Below are positions 8,815-16,411 of a stretch of 33,245 nucleotides of DNA, one piece after another (position 1 is the stretch's first letter; every line of letters begins with the position of its first letter). A program made the translations under genes and the position numbers. Origin of the DNA: CAYJGN01 sp964369635 (GTDB lineage: Bacteria; Bacillota; Clostridia; Oscillospirales; Ruminococcaceae); the NCBI GenBank assembly GCA_964369635.1, contig CAYJGN010000021.1, positions 1-33,245 of the forward strand. Direction: 5' to 3'. The notes below the pieces were generated by a model that worked only from the letters and a program-made list of their open reading frames with translations, was not told the DNA's origin and did not search any database.

Positions 8815-9871
8815 TTTTCACCTCGAAGATAAACTTGTTTTGTATTTGGTAGCTTACTAAAAAAAGCGATGCATCAACAATAGCTTTCAGAAAAACACTG
8901 TCAGATATTTTTAAAACCTCGGATATCCCCGAAACTAAAACGGTAGAGGTTATGAGAATTCCAAAAAACAAAATGAGATATTTAATACCACTTTTAGCTA
9001 TGCTATCGTTGCTCTTAAATACGAATATCTTGTTTGCAAAGAAGTTGAAAACACCTGATATAATCCTTGATAAAACGGTGGCAACAGCAACTCTCTGCCA
9101 TATTTCAAACTGCGGAAGTATAGCGCAGAATAGCGCGAAAAGCCCAAGGTCTATTATAAAACTGCTTGCCGAAACAAGGAAAAATCTAAAGAAATCTTGC
9201 AAAATAAGGGCGAATATCGCAACGCTATCTCTGCTTGGTTTAAAATGGGAGGTTTCGTTGTTGTTTAGATAAACGGTTTCGATAGTCTCTTCATCTATTT
9301 TAATATTCTTGCGGCCAAGAGTTAGCAGAACATTAGTTTCATATTCAAATCTCTCCCCCTCAATCTCGCACATCATCGGCAGAAGATGCAAAGGGAATGC
9401 ACGAAGACCCGTTTGGGTATCTCGAATTTTAAGCCCACAGAATACAAGAAAAGAGAGGGAGGTGAACTTATTTCCAAATTTATTCTTAAACGGAGTGTTT
9501 TTCGCATCAAACTCACGACTGCCAAGTATAACCCTATCGCTATCGTGGATAAGCTCTTTTGCGAGGTTTTTTATATCGGGAATGGTATGCTGGCCATCAC
9601 CGTCGATAGTTACAACGCCAACAACACCGCCCTTTTCATAAACATGCTGATAAGCAGTTTTAAGAGCTCTCCCCTTTCCCTTATTTACTTCGTGAACCAG
9701 AACGGTAACGCCTGGCAGTTTTCTCGCTTCGTCGAACTCCTTCTGACATTCCTCTTTGCTCCCATCATCGACAAGGACAATATTGTCAAACCCCTCATCG
9801 ACAAGGGCATTTAGTGTTTTTAAAAGTTTTTCATCTGGGTTTAGCGATGGTAGAATAATCGCAACGCTCAT
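8807..9871 (-). CDS. GT2 glycosyltransferase fused to GtrA-type membrane domain
   Basis: Residues 1-225 form a family 2 glycosyltransferase resembling dolichol-phosphate mannosyltransferase: IVLVDDGSK near residue 31, TIDGDGQH near 91 (the metal-binding DXD-like motif), LGSREFD and RDTQTGLRAFP. Residues about 227-350 are a four-helix GtrA domain (ASSFIIDLGLFALF, VLSRIISGVFNFFANKIFVF, SYQIQNKFIFE). The expected activity is sugar transfer to polyprenyl phosphate, with the GtrA part moving or holding the lipid-linked sugar. ATG at 9871 has AAAGGAG before it; the gene lies 27 bp after the PIG-L gene and overlaps the glycosidase. The sugar cannot be named. Confidence 0.92.
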   Translation of the reverse strand: MSVAIILPSLNPDEKLLKTLNALVDEGFDNIVLVDDGSKEECQKEFDEARKLPGVTVLVHEVNKGKGRALKTAYQHVYEKGGVVGVVTIDGDGQHTIPDIKNLAKELIHDSDRVILGSREFDAKNTPFKNKFGNKFTSLSFLVFCGLKIRDTQTGLRAFPLHLLPMMCEIEGERFEYETNVLLTLGRKNIKIDEETIETVYLNNNETSHFKPSRDSVAIFALILQDFFRFFLVSASSFIIDLGLFALFCAILPQFEIWQRVAVATVLSRIISGVFNFFANKIFVFKSNDSIAKSGIKYLILFFGILITSTVLVSGISEVLKISDSVFLKAIVDASLFLVSYQIQNKFIFEVKNG

Positions 9872-9898
9872 ATATATCTCCTTTAATAAATCCTTATA

Positions 9899-11062
9899 TT
9901 ATAACCTGCGAAGCCCAAAATCTTTAGCCTTTGGCACTGGGCGCTCTGCAAGCACTCTTTTCATAGGATATTTAACATTTTCAAAAAAATCATTTTTTTC
10001 GTCATCAAGACCGACAGCTGAATAATAAAGTCCAAACTCCGCATTGTCATACTGCGCATCTATATAATCTTCATAGCTAAACCATCCGTGCTGACTGCGG
10101 TGGTATGAGTATCCCTGCGCTCCCATTTCGTGGGCAGTTTTTCCATCAAAAAAATCGAGCGGAATATTAAAATCAAGCTTTATATAGTTTTCTTTGTAGA
10201 TGTGCAGATATAGCTTTTGCACCGTATGGATATCGCCTTCACCATAGCTTTCATCGGCGGCAAGTGGCACTGCATCTATCAGATTTAAAACACCAAGGAT
10301 ATGAACTCCATGCCCATATTCACCATCTATATCTTGTCCCACAACAACTTCGGGTTTCGTCTCTCTTATCGTTTTAACCAAAAGATCGATAAAAGCATCC
10401 TCTCCATAGGTTCGAACTGCTTGGTCAAGGTCGCCAGCATAATAGTCTGGGAAATCGGTAAAGATTGGATAAGCTCGAACTCCACTGCTATAAAGTCCCC
10501 ACAAAATTTCATGCATTCGATAAGGCTCACCTGTTATCCCGTGGTTCGTGAGGTAAATTAGCTGAACATCTTTGTTCTGCTCACCAGCATAAAGAGGGAT
10601 AGTACCTCCAAAAAAGAGGTATTCATCATCACCATGAGTTGAAACAATAAGCATCTCACAGTCGGTAAGGGTTGGTTCCCAGTATTCAGCACCTTCCAAA
10701 ACAGTTTCCGCTTCTTGCGGTGTTATATAGCAGAGAACACTATCGCTTTGAACTGTTAGCGTGAGAGTTTTAGTCTCTTCTAAGAGCTCTATAAAACTGT
10801 GCAGAAAAATATTCTCGGATATGGTTGTTATCTCACCATCTGCCTCGATTTCAATAGACGACGGTGTTTCGTTCCAAACTAAATAAAGGGCATCTATAAG
10901 ATAATCTTCCTCTATGATTATACTATCCCCTGCTTTTAGGGAGATATTTGTATAGATGCTGTTATCTGAAATTCTGCTCGTATCGCTTAAATGATATTCT
11001 GCCGCAAAACAGGTTACAGAAAAAAACGCGGTAAATATTAAGATAAATAATAGCTTTTTCAT
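9899..11062 (-). CDS. Exported PIG-L family deacetylase
   Basis: Predicted secreted zinc-dependent N-acetylglucosamine deacetylase-like protein (PIG-L/LmbE family, 387 aa). Signal peptide at residues 1-20 (LLFILIFTAFFSVTCFAA). A beta-rich N-terminal segment (about 22-120) has no match I can name. The PIG-L domain carries STHGDDEYLFFGG near residue 141, a variant of the usual AHPDDE zinc motif with HG for HP, and YGHGVHILG near 247, the second metal site. It is the first gene of the operon, with its own promoter, followed by a glycosyltransferase and a glycosidase. A role in deacetylating a surface glycan is inferred. Confidence 0.88.
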   Translation of the reverse strand: MKKLLFILIFTAFFSVTCFAAEYHLSDTSRISDNSIYTNISLKAGDSIIIEEDYLIDALYLVWNETPSSIEIEADGEITTISENIFLHSFIELLEETKTLTLTVQSDSVLCYITPQEAETVLEGAEYWEPTLTDCEMLIVSTHGDDEYLFFGGTIPLYAGEQNKDVQLIYLTNHGITGEPYRMHEILWGLYSSGVRAYPIFTDFPDYYAGDLDQAVRTYGEDAFIDLLVKTIRETKPEVVVGQDIDGEYGHGVHILGVLNLIDAVPLAADESYGEGDIHTVQKLYLHIYKENYIKLDFNIPLDFFDGKTAHEMGAQGYSYHRSQHGWFSYEDYIDAQYDNAEFGLYYSAVGLDDEKNDFFENVKYPMKRVLAERPVPKAKDFGLRRL

Positions 11063-11080
11063 TTTAAGCCTCCAACCTGT

Positions 11081-11109
11081 ATTATACTATATATCAGATA
11101 AAATGTCAT
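11081..11109 (-). promoter_or_regulatory. Promoter of the PIG-L to hemW operon
   Basis: Minus strand: ATGACA (11104-11109), 17 bp, TATAAT (11081-11086). Five of six bases match at -35 and all six at -10. It lies 19 bp upstream of the PIG-L start and just after a terminator for the preceding spoIIP transcript. Confidence 0.8.
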
Positions 11110-11110
11110 C

Positions 11111-11145
11111 AAAAATAAGGGCAAGAATACAAACTCTTACCCTTA
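11111..11145 (-). terminator. Rho-independent terminator after spoIIP / repeat B
   Basis: An 11-bp stem with one G-T pair (TAAGGGCAAGA against TCTTACCCTTA, 8-nt loop), followed on the minus strand by a T-run (TTTTT). It closes the spoIIP transcript after repeat B, so B would be part of the spoIIP 3' UTR. Confidence 0.8.
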
Positions 11146-11257
11146 ATGTTTTATTAATTATAGCTAAATTGCGAGTTTAGTTTATCTGAAAGTCGGCATC
11201 TGAGATTATATGACAGTTGGTGGTGGAAGAAAATCAGATACGAAGGATAGCGGCAAA

Positions 11258-11364
11258 GGCGCTCTACCTGCCCCCGCAGCAAACGCACTGCGGTGCGTTT
11301 GGTCGAATTTTATTCGACTTTGGCAAACCGCAGAGTTTGCCACTGCGGGCGGTGGGAGAGCGCC
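11258..11364. repeat. Four-way-junction repeat, copy B
   Basis: Outer stem GGCGCTCT/AGAGCGCC (11258-11265, 11357-11364), an internal loop, then CCCGCAG/CTGCGGG (11273-11279, 11343-11349). Three arms lie inside: CAAACGCAC (9 bp, 11280-11301, loop TGCG), GTCGAAT (7 bp, 11302-11318, loop TTT) and GGCAAAC (7 bp, 11322-11341). Arms 1 and 2 abut without a gap. It lies 96 bp 3' of spoIIP. Confidence 0.85.
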
Positions 11365-11459
11365 ATCAGAGAACAACAGTCAAATAACGAGATATACCGC
11401 AGCGGCAAATTTCATATCTACACACCACCTTTGCCGAAATAACTATTTGAAAAAGGAAG

Positions 11460-12566
11460 TTATAGTGCAGTTAGGTATTCTGCAAGCGCTTCACCGAGCA
11501 GTTCACCTGTATAGAGCGCCTCCTCTAAATTATTCGCATGCCCTCCGACCTCGATTAAAATGCTACCTGTCGTCAGATCCTGATTGTAAAAACGGTGATC
11601 GAATAATATAGGTCTTGTAAGTCCCGCGAAATTTTCTTCAAGCTCCGCTTGAACTCCTGCTGCAAATTTCAAGTTTTCTTGATAGTCCGGGATAATAACG
11701 CTACTACCATTATCAACCCCTGAAATTATCATAATCTGAGCTGCGTCTTTTCCGTTTATTTCAGCTACCGGTTTATATCGAATACCATCACTTTCAATCG
11801 CATCCCTGTGGATATCAAGGACGATTTTAATATCGGGATATTTTTCAAGATACTGCTGCGTTACAAGGCGACTTCTCTCATAACTGCCGTTATACTGCGG
11901 ATGATCAAAATGAGTTTTATCGTGGATAACACCAATCCCCGCGGCCTCAAGTAGTTTCACAACCTGCTCACCAACTGCCGTGATATTAAGGTTGTTGTCG
12001 GTGGTTCGAGAAGTTGGCGAGTGGTACATAGTATCATCGTAAACTTCAAAGCTCTCGGTTGCGTGTGAGTGGATAATAAGCACTTCAACGCGCCCATCAA
12101 GAGCAAGGTCGATAGCTGTTGGTTGTGAGGCTATCTGCAAAACCTCTGATGTGGCGAGCGGTGAGAGGTTTTTTATGTAACCGCCGTTTGATAGCTCGAA
12201 AGTATTGCCAAATGAAGCGGATACTGCATAGCTTTGCGAAACTATCTCACCAAGTCCAACGCCTGGAGAAGGCGCTAAGACAAACTCATATTCACCATCT
12301 GATGGGAGCTCTTCTGCTTCTTCATTGCCATAGAATGGATTGAATAGAAGAGACTGCGCATAGAGCATATTGAGCTCTTCAGTTTCTTCTTCTGGAAAGA
12401 TATCACCTTTGAGATAAGCGAGGGTACCGTCGGGAAAAGCAAGGAATGAAAAGATTGTTGTCATTGGTTCACGGTAGTTTGACACCGATAGAAAAGCTGA
12501 TATAATGAGGGATAGAGAAGCCGCCGAAAAAACAGCGGTTAGCAAACGAAACCTTTTATTTTTCAT
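11460..12566 (-). CDS. spoIIP: Stage II sporulation protein P
   Basis: Peptidoglycan amidase/endopeptidase of the SpoIIDMP complex that drives septal thinning and engulfment in sporulation. The ATG at 12566 gives 368 aa and has AAAGGTGG upstream; an earlier in-frame ATG at 12617 has no good site. N-terminal anchor at about residues 8-28. The catalytic amidase domain covers the second half: VLIIHSHATESF, NNLNITAVGEQVVKLLEAAG, VLDIHRDAI, and a late SILIEVGGHANNLEEA holding the catalytic glutamate. It is divergent from rpsT; in B. subtilis gpr lies between them and is missing here. Expected to be under a mother-cell or forespore sigma factor; I could not make out such a promoter with confidence. 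Confidence 0.95.
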   Translation of the reverse strand: MKNKRFRLLTAVFSAASLSLIISAFLSVSNYREPMTTIFSFLAFPDGTLAYLKGDIFPEEETEELNMLYAQSLLFNPFYGNEEAEELPSDGEYEFVLAPSPGVGLGEIVSQSYAVSASFGNTFELSNGGYIKNLSPLATSEVLQIASQPTAIDLALDGRVEVLIIHSHATESFEVYDDTMYHSPTSRTTDNNLNITAVGEQVVKLLEAAGIGVIHDKTHFDHPQYNGSYERSRLVTQQYLEKYPDIKIVLDIHRDAIESDGIRYKPVAEINGKDAAQIMIISGVDNGSSVIIPDYQENLKFAAGVQAELEENFAGLTRPILFDHRFYNQDLTTGSILIEVGGHANNLEEALYTGELLGEALAEYLTAL

Positions 12567-12636
12567 AAATTTACCACCTTTTTTAATAATATGATATGAA
12601 AAAAGGCAAAATTCCAAAAGTTTATGAAAAAAACTC

Positions 12637-12665
12637 TTGCATTTAGCGGAGAAAAAGCATATAAT
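12637..12665 (+). promoter_or_regulatory. Promoter of rpsT
   Basis: TTGCAT (12637-12642), 17 bp, TATAAT (12660-12665). It leaves a leader of about 105 nt before rpsT. The leader holds an imperfect hairpin around 12684-12717 (core CAAAG-TCGTT-CTTTG) that could carry control. Confidence 0.85.
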
Positions 12666-12778
12666 AATATCCGTATCAGTCTCGTTTTGAACTCAAAGTC
12701 GTTCTTTGGTTTGAAACTTAAACTGTTGGGAGTCATTAACCCGATGGGATATATTTAAAAATCAAAGGAGAATTTAAA

Positions 12779-13030
12779 ATGCCAAACATTAAATCGGCTA
12801 AAAAGAGAGTAAAAGTTATTGAGACAAAAACACTTCGCAACAAAAGCATAGTATCTGATTTACGTACACATATCAAAAAAGCAGAGCTTGCTATTGCAAA
12901 CAACGAAGCTGATAAAGAAGCAGCTGTTAAAGTTGCAGTAAAGAAGATCGACATGGCAGTTACCAAAGGTGTTCTTCATAAAAACACAGCGGCAAGAAAA
13001 AAATCAAAACTCGTTAAAAAAGCAGTTTAG
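12779..13030 (+). CDS. rpsT: 30S ribosomal protein S20
   Basis: Primary binding protein of the 30S subunit that contacts 16S rRNA helices 9 and 44. 83 residues, highly basic, with the family start MPNIKSAKKRVKV and the end region KGVLHKNTAARKKSKLVKK. AAAGGAG lies 11 bp before the ATG. It is monocistronic: a strong promoter in front and a strong terminator behind. It is divergent from spoIIP. Certain. Confidence 0.98.
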   Translation: MPNIKSAKKRVKVIETKTLRNKSIVSDLRTHIKKAELAIANNEADKEAAVKVAVKKIDMAVTKGVLHKNTAARKKSKLVKKAV

Positions 13031-13051
13031 ATTTTAAAATTTAAGCTTAAC

Positions 13052-13090
13052 AAATACCCCTGTATCTTTCGGTACAGGGGTATTTTTGTT
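13052..13090 (+). terminator. Terminator of rpsT
   Basis: Perfect 12-bp stem AATACCCCTGTA/TACAGGGGTATT with an 8-nt loop, then TTTTTGTT. A typical rho-independent terminator. Confidence 0.95.
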
Positions 13091-13244
13091 TATAAAACAG
13101 GACAATTTTAACTTTTATCCTAATATAAAAAACTATGATACTAATCCTTAAAAAGCTCAGTAGATGTCAAAATAATGAAATTAAACAAATTATAAAGGAT
13201 AAGTAGAGTTAAAAGTTTTGCGTTAAACTTCTCTGCTCTCAAAA

Positions 13245-13679
13245 TTATACTTTCGAAATCAAATCTAAAAGACCTTTAGTAAACTTCTCGTCTTGCTCTT
13301 TCGTTCTTTTCTTATTTCCGCGCAGTCTGCCGCCACCACGGCGCACCTTTGCGGCAAAATGACGAGCACCAAGCAGAGCATCTATATTATCATCGGTATA
13401 TAAAACCCCATCCTGACTTATCGGTCTACCGCCCTTAGCAAGGCAGAGAGCTGCAAGGCCATAGTCCTGCGTTATTACGATATCGCCCTTTAGGAGGAGA
13501 TTAACGAGGGCAAAATCGGCGCTGTCCGCCCCTTTTTCAACGATAACCGTCCTTGCTCCTTCGCGGTTGAATTCGTGGGAGGTATCGCAGATTATTATAC
13601 ATTCTTTTTTATGTGTTCTCGCAGCCGCTATTGTCTCGTCAACAACAGGGCAACCGTCGGCATCTATTAGTATTCGCAC
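13245..13679 (-). CDS. DUF188 (YaiI/YqxD) family protein
   Basis: Member of the conserved YaiI/YqxD family with a PIN-like fold; the function is not settled, and a nuclease role is only suggested by the fold. The GTG at 13679 begins VRILIDADGCPVVDETI and has AAGGAG at good spacing, giving 144 aa, near the usual 150; a longer frame extends into the upstream gene and is unlikely. Signature stretches: DADGCPV, CDTSHEF, VEKGADSADFALVNL, VITQDYGLAALCL and GGGRLRGNKKRTKEQD. It lies 11 bp after the XRE regulator stop, so the pair is probably cotranscribed. It converges on rpsT. Confidence 0.93.
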   Translation of the reverse strand: MRILIDADGCPVVDETIAAARTHKKECIIICDTSHEFNREGARTVIVEKGADSADFALVNLLLKGDIVITQDYGLAALCLAKGGRPISQDGVLYTDDNIDALLGARHFAAKVRRGGGRLRGNKKRTKEQDEKFTKGLLDLISKV

Positions 13680-13690
13680 TATTACTCTCC

Positions 13691-14197
13691 TTACTTTTTT
13701 CTTGTCAAAACTATTCCGATAATAGCTGCTACAATAGCAAATGGCGCAACCCTTACAAAAACCCATTCAAAAGCATGAATAGCCACTCCTACAACTGCGG
13801 TTTGCGGGTTATTATAATCCCATTCCAGATAAGGGCTACCCATTGTCACTATGAGAGCGAAAATTATTAGTATCACCCCAAGAAATGAAATAAATAGCCA
13901 GTGGAATATCTTTCGCCTTGTAGCGGCCCGATGTGAGAGTTGCAGGTTTATTATCTCCAATTTTTCCGAAATGACTTTCAAATCGCAAACTCTCTCCTCT
14001 GATACCGTCTCTCCGAGCAAACTGCTCACCGGTGTATCGAGAACAGAAGATATCGATATCAACATCTCCGAATCGGGAACCGACAATCCATTCTCCCACT
14101 TAGAAACAGTTTGCCGCACAACATTCAGTTTGACTGCGAGTTCTTCTTGCGAGAGTCCTTTTGATTTTCTAATAGTTTTAATATTTTCATTAAGCAT
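13691..14197 (-). CDS. XRE-family regulator with C-terminal membrane helices
   Basis: DNA-binding helix-turn-helix protein of the Xre/Cro type: NIKTIRKSKGLSQEELAVKL, then VVRQTVSKWENGLSVPDSE (recognition helix), residues about 5-60. The second half has two membrane helices (about 98-118 and 143-164), ending in LTRKK, so the regulator is likely membrane-tethered. The ATG at 14197 (168 aa) is preceded by GGAGG at 8 bp; an in-frame ATG at 14212 is poorer. It precedes the DUF188 gene by 11 bp. The signal and target are unknown; control of its own operon is a reasonable guess. Confidence 0.9.
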   Translation of the reverse strand: MLNENIKTIRKSKGLSQEELAVKLNVVRQTVSKWENGLSVPDSEMLISISSVLDTPVSSLLGETVSEERVCDLKVISEKLEIINLQLSHRAATRRKIFHWLFISFLGVILIIFALIVTMGSPYLEWDYNNPQTAVVGVAIHAFEWVFVRVAPFAIVAAIIGIVLTRKK

Positions 14198-14310
14198 TGC
14201 AATTACCTCCATTTCTGTGTAGCTCCACTATATAGGCAACTGCCCGTTGCCGCAAGCAACACAAATTAACATTTGTCTTTGGAGTTAATCCTGAAATAGG
14301 TATTGCACTC

Positions 14311-14316
14311 ATTATA
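14311..14316 (-). promoter_or_regulatory. Possible -10 box of the XRE-DUF188 operon
   Basis: TATAAT on the minus strand, about 114 bp upstream of the regulator start. The hexamer 17 bp further upstream (TATCAA) is a poor -35. Between promoter and gene lies a small palindrome, ACAAAT-TAAC-ATTTGT, at about 14269-14284, which could be an operator. Confidence 0.45.
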
Positions 14317-14414
14317 CCACTAAATCGGGCTAATTGATATTATTAAAAGATTACCCATTAGATATTTGATTTTTATATTTTTCAAATTTATTTATAACCT
14401 ATTTAGATAAACCA

Positions 14415-14455
14415 AAAATTAAAGAGGAGGTAAATCTTGCGATTTACCTCCTCTT
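14415..14455 (-). terminator. Terminator of pckG
   Basis: Perfect 15-bp stem AAGAGGAGGTAAATC (14422-14436) against 14441-14455 with loop TTGC, followed on the minus strand by TTTAATTTTT. It lies about 50 bp 3' of the PEP carboxykinase gene. Confidence 0.88.
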
Positions 14456-14507
14456 ATGTTATATAGATGCCTTTTAGCAGCTATATTATTTTTGATTAAA
14501 GCTAAAC

Positions 14508-16277
14508 TTAACCGTTTAGTCTCTCTTCAAGTGCTGCTAACTGATTTTTAAGCTCCTGTGGCATTCTGTCGCCGAATTTAGCGTAGAATTCCTTAGCGCC
14601 CTCAACCTCTTCAAGCCATAGCTCTTTGTCGATTGAAAGAATATCAGCAAGCTGCTCTTTTGTGAAATCAAGACCCTCAAGGTTGATATCATCAACGCTT
14701 GGGATATAACCGATAGCTGTTTTCTCAGCGTTTGCAGTGCCAGCAACTCTGTCAAGAGCCCACATTAGAACACGCATGTTGTCGCCGAATCCAGGCCAGA
14801 TGAACTTGCCTTCATCATCAAGTCTGAACCAGTTTGTATTGAAGATTGCAGGAGCCTTGTCGCCAAGTTTCTCGCCCATCTCAATCCAATGTGCAAAGTA
14901 GTCGCCCATGTGGTATCCGCAGAAAGGAAGCATAGCCATTGGGTCACGACGAACACCGGCTTTTAGTCCCTGAGCTGCAGCTGTTACCTCTGAACCCATG
15001 ATAGAGCCTACGAATACACCGTGGTTCCAATCGAATGACTGGTAAACAAGCGGAGCTGTTTTCTCACGACGTCCACCAAAGATGATAGCCGATACAGGCA
15101 CACCCTGAGGATTTGTGAACTCTTTGCTTATGCAAGGGCAGTTGATTGCAGGCGCTGTGAAACGGCTGTTTGGATGTGCACCCTTTTCGCCGCCTTCACT
15201 ATCCCACTTCTCGCCTTTCCAGTTAAGAGCGTTTTTCGGAGGATTCTTATCAAGACCTTCCCACCAAACTGTGTTGTTATCAAGATCGTGAACAACGTTT
15301 GTAAAGATTGTGTTTCTCTTTGTGCTCTCAAGAGCATTTGGATTGCTCTTAACGTTTGTACCAGGAGCAACGCCGAAGAATCCGCTCTCTGGGTTTATAG
15401 CCCAAAGTCTGCCGTCAGGACCGATACGTAGCCAAGCTATATCGTCTCCAACACACCATACTTTGTAGCCTTTATCTGCAAATATATCAGGGGGAATAAG
15501 CATAGCGAGGTTTGTTTTACCACAAGCTGATGGGAATGCCGCTGTGATATATTTAACATCGCCGTTTGGAGCTTCGATACCGAGGATAAGCATATGCTCA
15601 GCCATCCAGCCCTCTTGTTTTCCTTGGAATGAAGCAATTCTAAGTGCGAAACACTTTTTACCAAGTAGAACGTTACCGCCATAACCTGAGTTACAAGACC
15701 AGATGGTGTTGTCCTCTGGGAAGTGGCAGATATATCTTTGCTCTTCATCAATTTCGCATTTTGAATGTAGACCACGAACGAAATCGTTGCTATCGCCAAG
15801 GTGCTCAAGTGCGCCTTTGCCCATTCTTGTCATGATATCCATGTTTAGAACAACATAGATAGAGTCGGTAACTTCAACGCCAACCTTTGAGAACTCAGAA
15901 CCTAAAGGTCCCATGCTATAAGGAATGACATACATTGTACGGCCTTTCATCGAACCGTCAAATATTGGGGTTAATTTTGCATAAGCATCAGCTGGCGCCA
16001 TCCAGTTGTTTGTAGGGCCTGCGTTTGCCTCATCTTTTGAGCAGATAAATGTACGGTGCTCAACACGCGCAACGTCGTTTAGAGCGGTGCGGTGGATATA
16101 GCATCCTGGCAATTTCTCCTCGTTTAGCTTTTGGATTTCACCAACTGCAACCGACTGTGCTCTCAAATCATCGAGCTGTTTGTCACTGCCGTCAATCCAT
16201 ACTACGTTGTCGGGTTTACAAAGAGCTACCATCTCGTCAACCCAAGTGTTTACATGCTTATTTGTTGTTAGACTCAT
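14508..16277 (-). CDS. pckG: Phosphoenolpyruvate carboxykinase (GTP)
   Basis: Interconverts oxaloacetate plus GTP with phosphoenolpyruvate, CO2 and GDP in gluconeogenesis or, in anaerobes, CO2-fixing fermentation. 589 residues from ATG 16277, which has GAAGGGAGA before it. Key motifs: FPSACGKTNLAM near residue 247 (P-loop with the reactive Cys of GTP enzymes), VGDDIAWL (metal site), ESGFFGVAPGTN, and RFTAPAINCPCIS. Length and motif order separate it from the ATP-type PckA. It is preceded by tsaD on the same strand and followed by a strong terminator. A TTGACA at 16344-16349 (minus) suggests its own promoter, though no good -10 follows. Confidence 0.97.
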   Translation of the reverse strand: MSLTTNKHVNTWVDEMVALCKPDNVVWIDGSDKQLDDLRAQSVAVGEIQKLNEEKLPGCYIHRTALNDVARVEHRTFICSKDEANAGPTNNWMAPADAYAKLTPIFDGSMKGRTMYVIPYSMGPLGSEFSKVGVEVTDSIYVVLNMDIMTRMGKGALEHLGDSNDFVRGLHSKCEIDEEQRYICHFPEDNTIWSCNSGYGGNVLLGKKCFALRIASFQGKQEGWMAEHMLILGIEAPNGDVKYITAAFPSACGKTNLAMLIPPDIFADKGYKVWCVGDDIAWLRIGPDGRLWAINPESGFFGVAPGTNVKSNPNALESTKRNTIFTNVVHDLDNNTVWWEGLDKNPPKNALNWKGEKWDSEGGEKGAHPNSRFTAPAINCPCISKEFTNPQGVPVSAIIFGGRREKTAPLVYQSFDWNHGVFVGSIMGSEVTAAAQGLKAGVRRDPMAMLPFCGYHMGDYFAHWIEMGEKLGDKAPAIFNTNWFRLDDEGKFIWPGFGDNMRVLMWALDRVAGTANAEKTAIGYIPSVDDINLEGLDFTKEQLADILSIDKELWLEEVEGAKEFYAKFGDRMPQELKNQLAALEERLNG

Positions 16278-16411
16278 ATTTATTCTCCCTTCAAAATTAA
16301 AGCTTAAAGCCAATTTTTCACAAATACAATATATCATATATCCTGTCAAAAAACAATAATTAATTTGTTTTTTAATGTTAAAGACTTAACAATTTAACAG
16401 TTTATACATAA

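Noticed and set aside
16348..16390. AT-rich palindromes between tsaD and pckG (AAAAAACAA/TTGTTTTTT and GTTAAAGACTTAAC)
   Set aside because: They could be an operator or weak terminator, but such pairing arises easily in AT-rich gaps and no known consensus fits.
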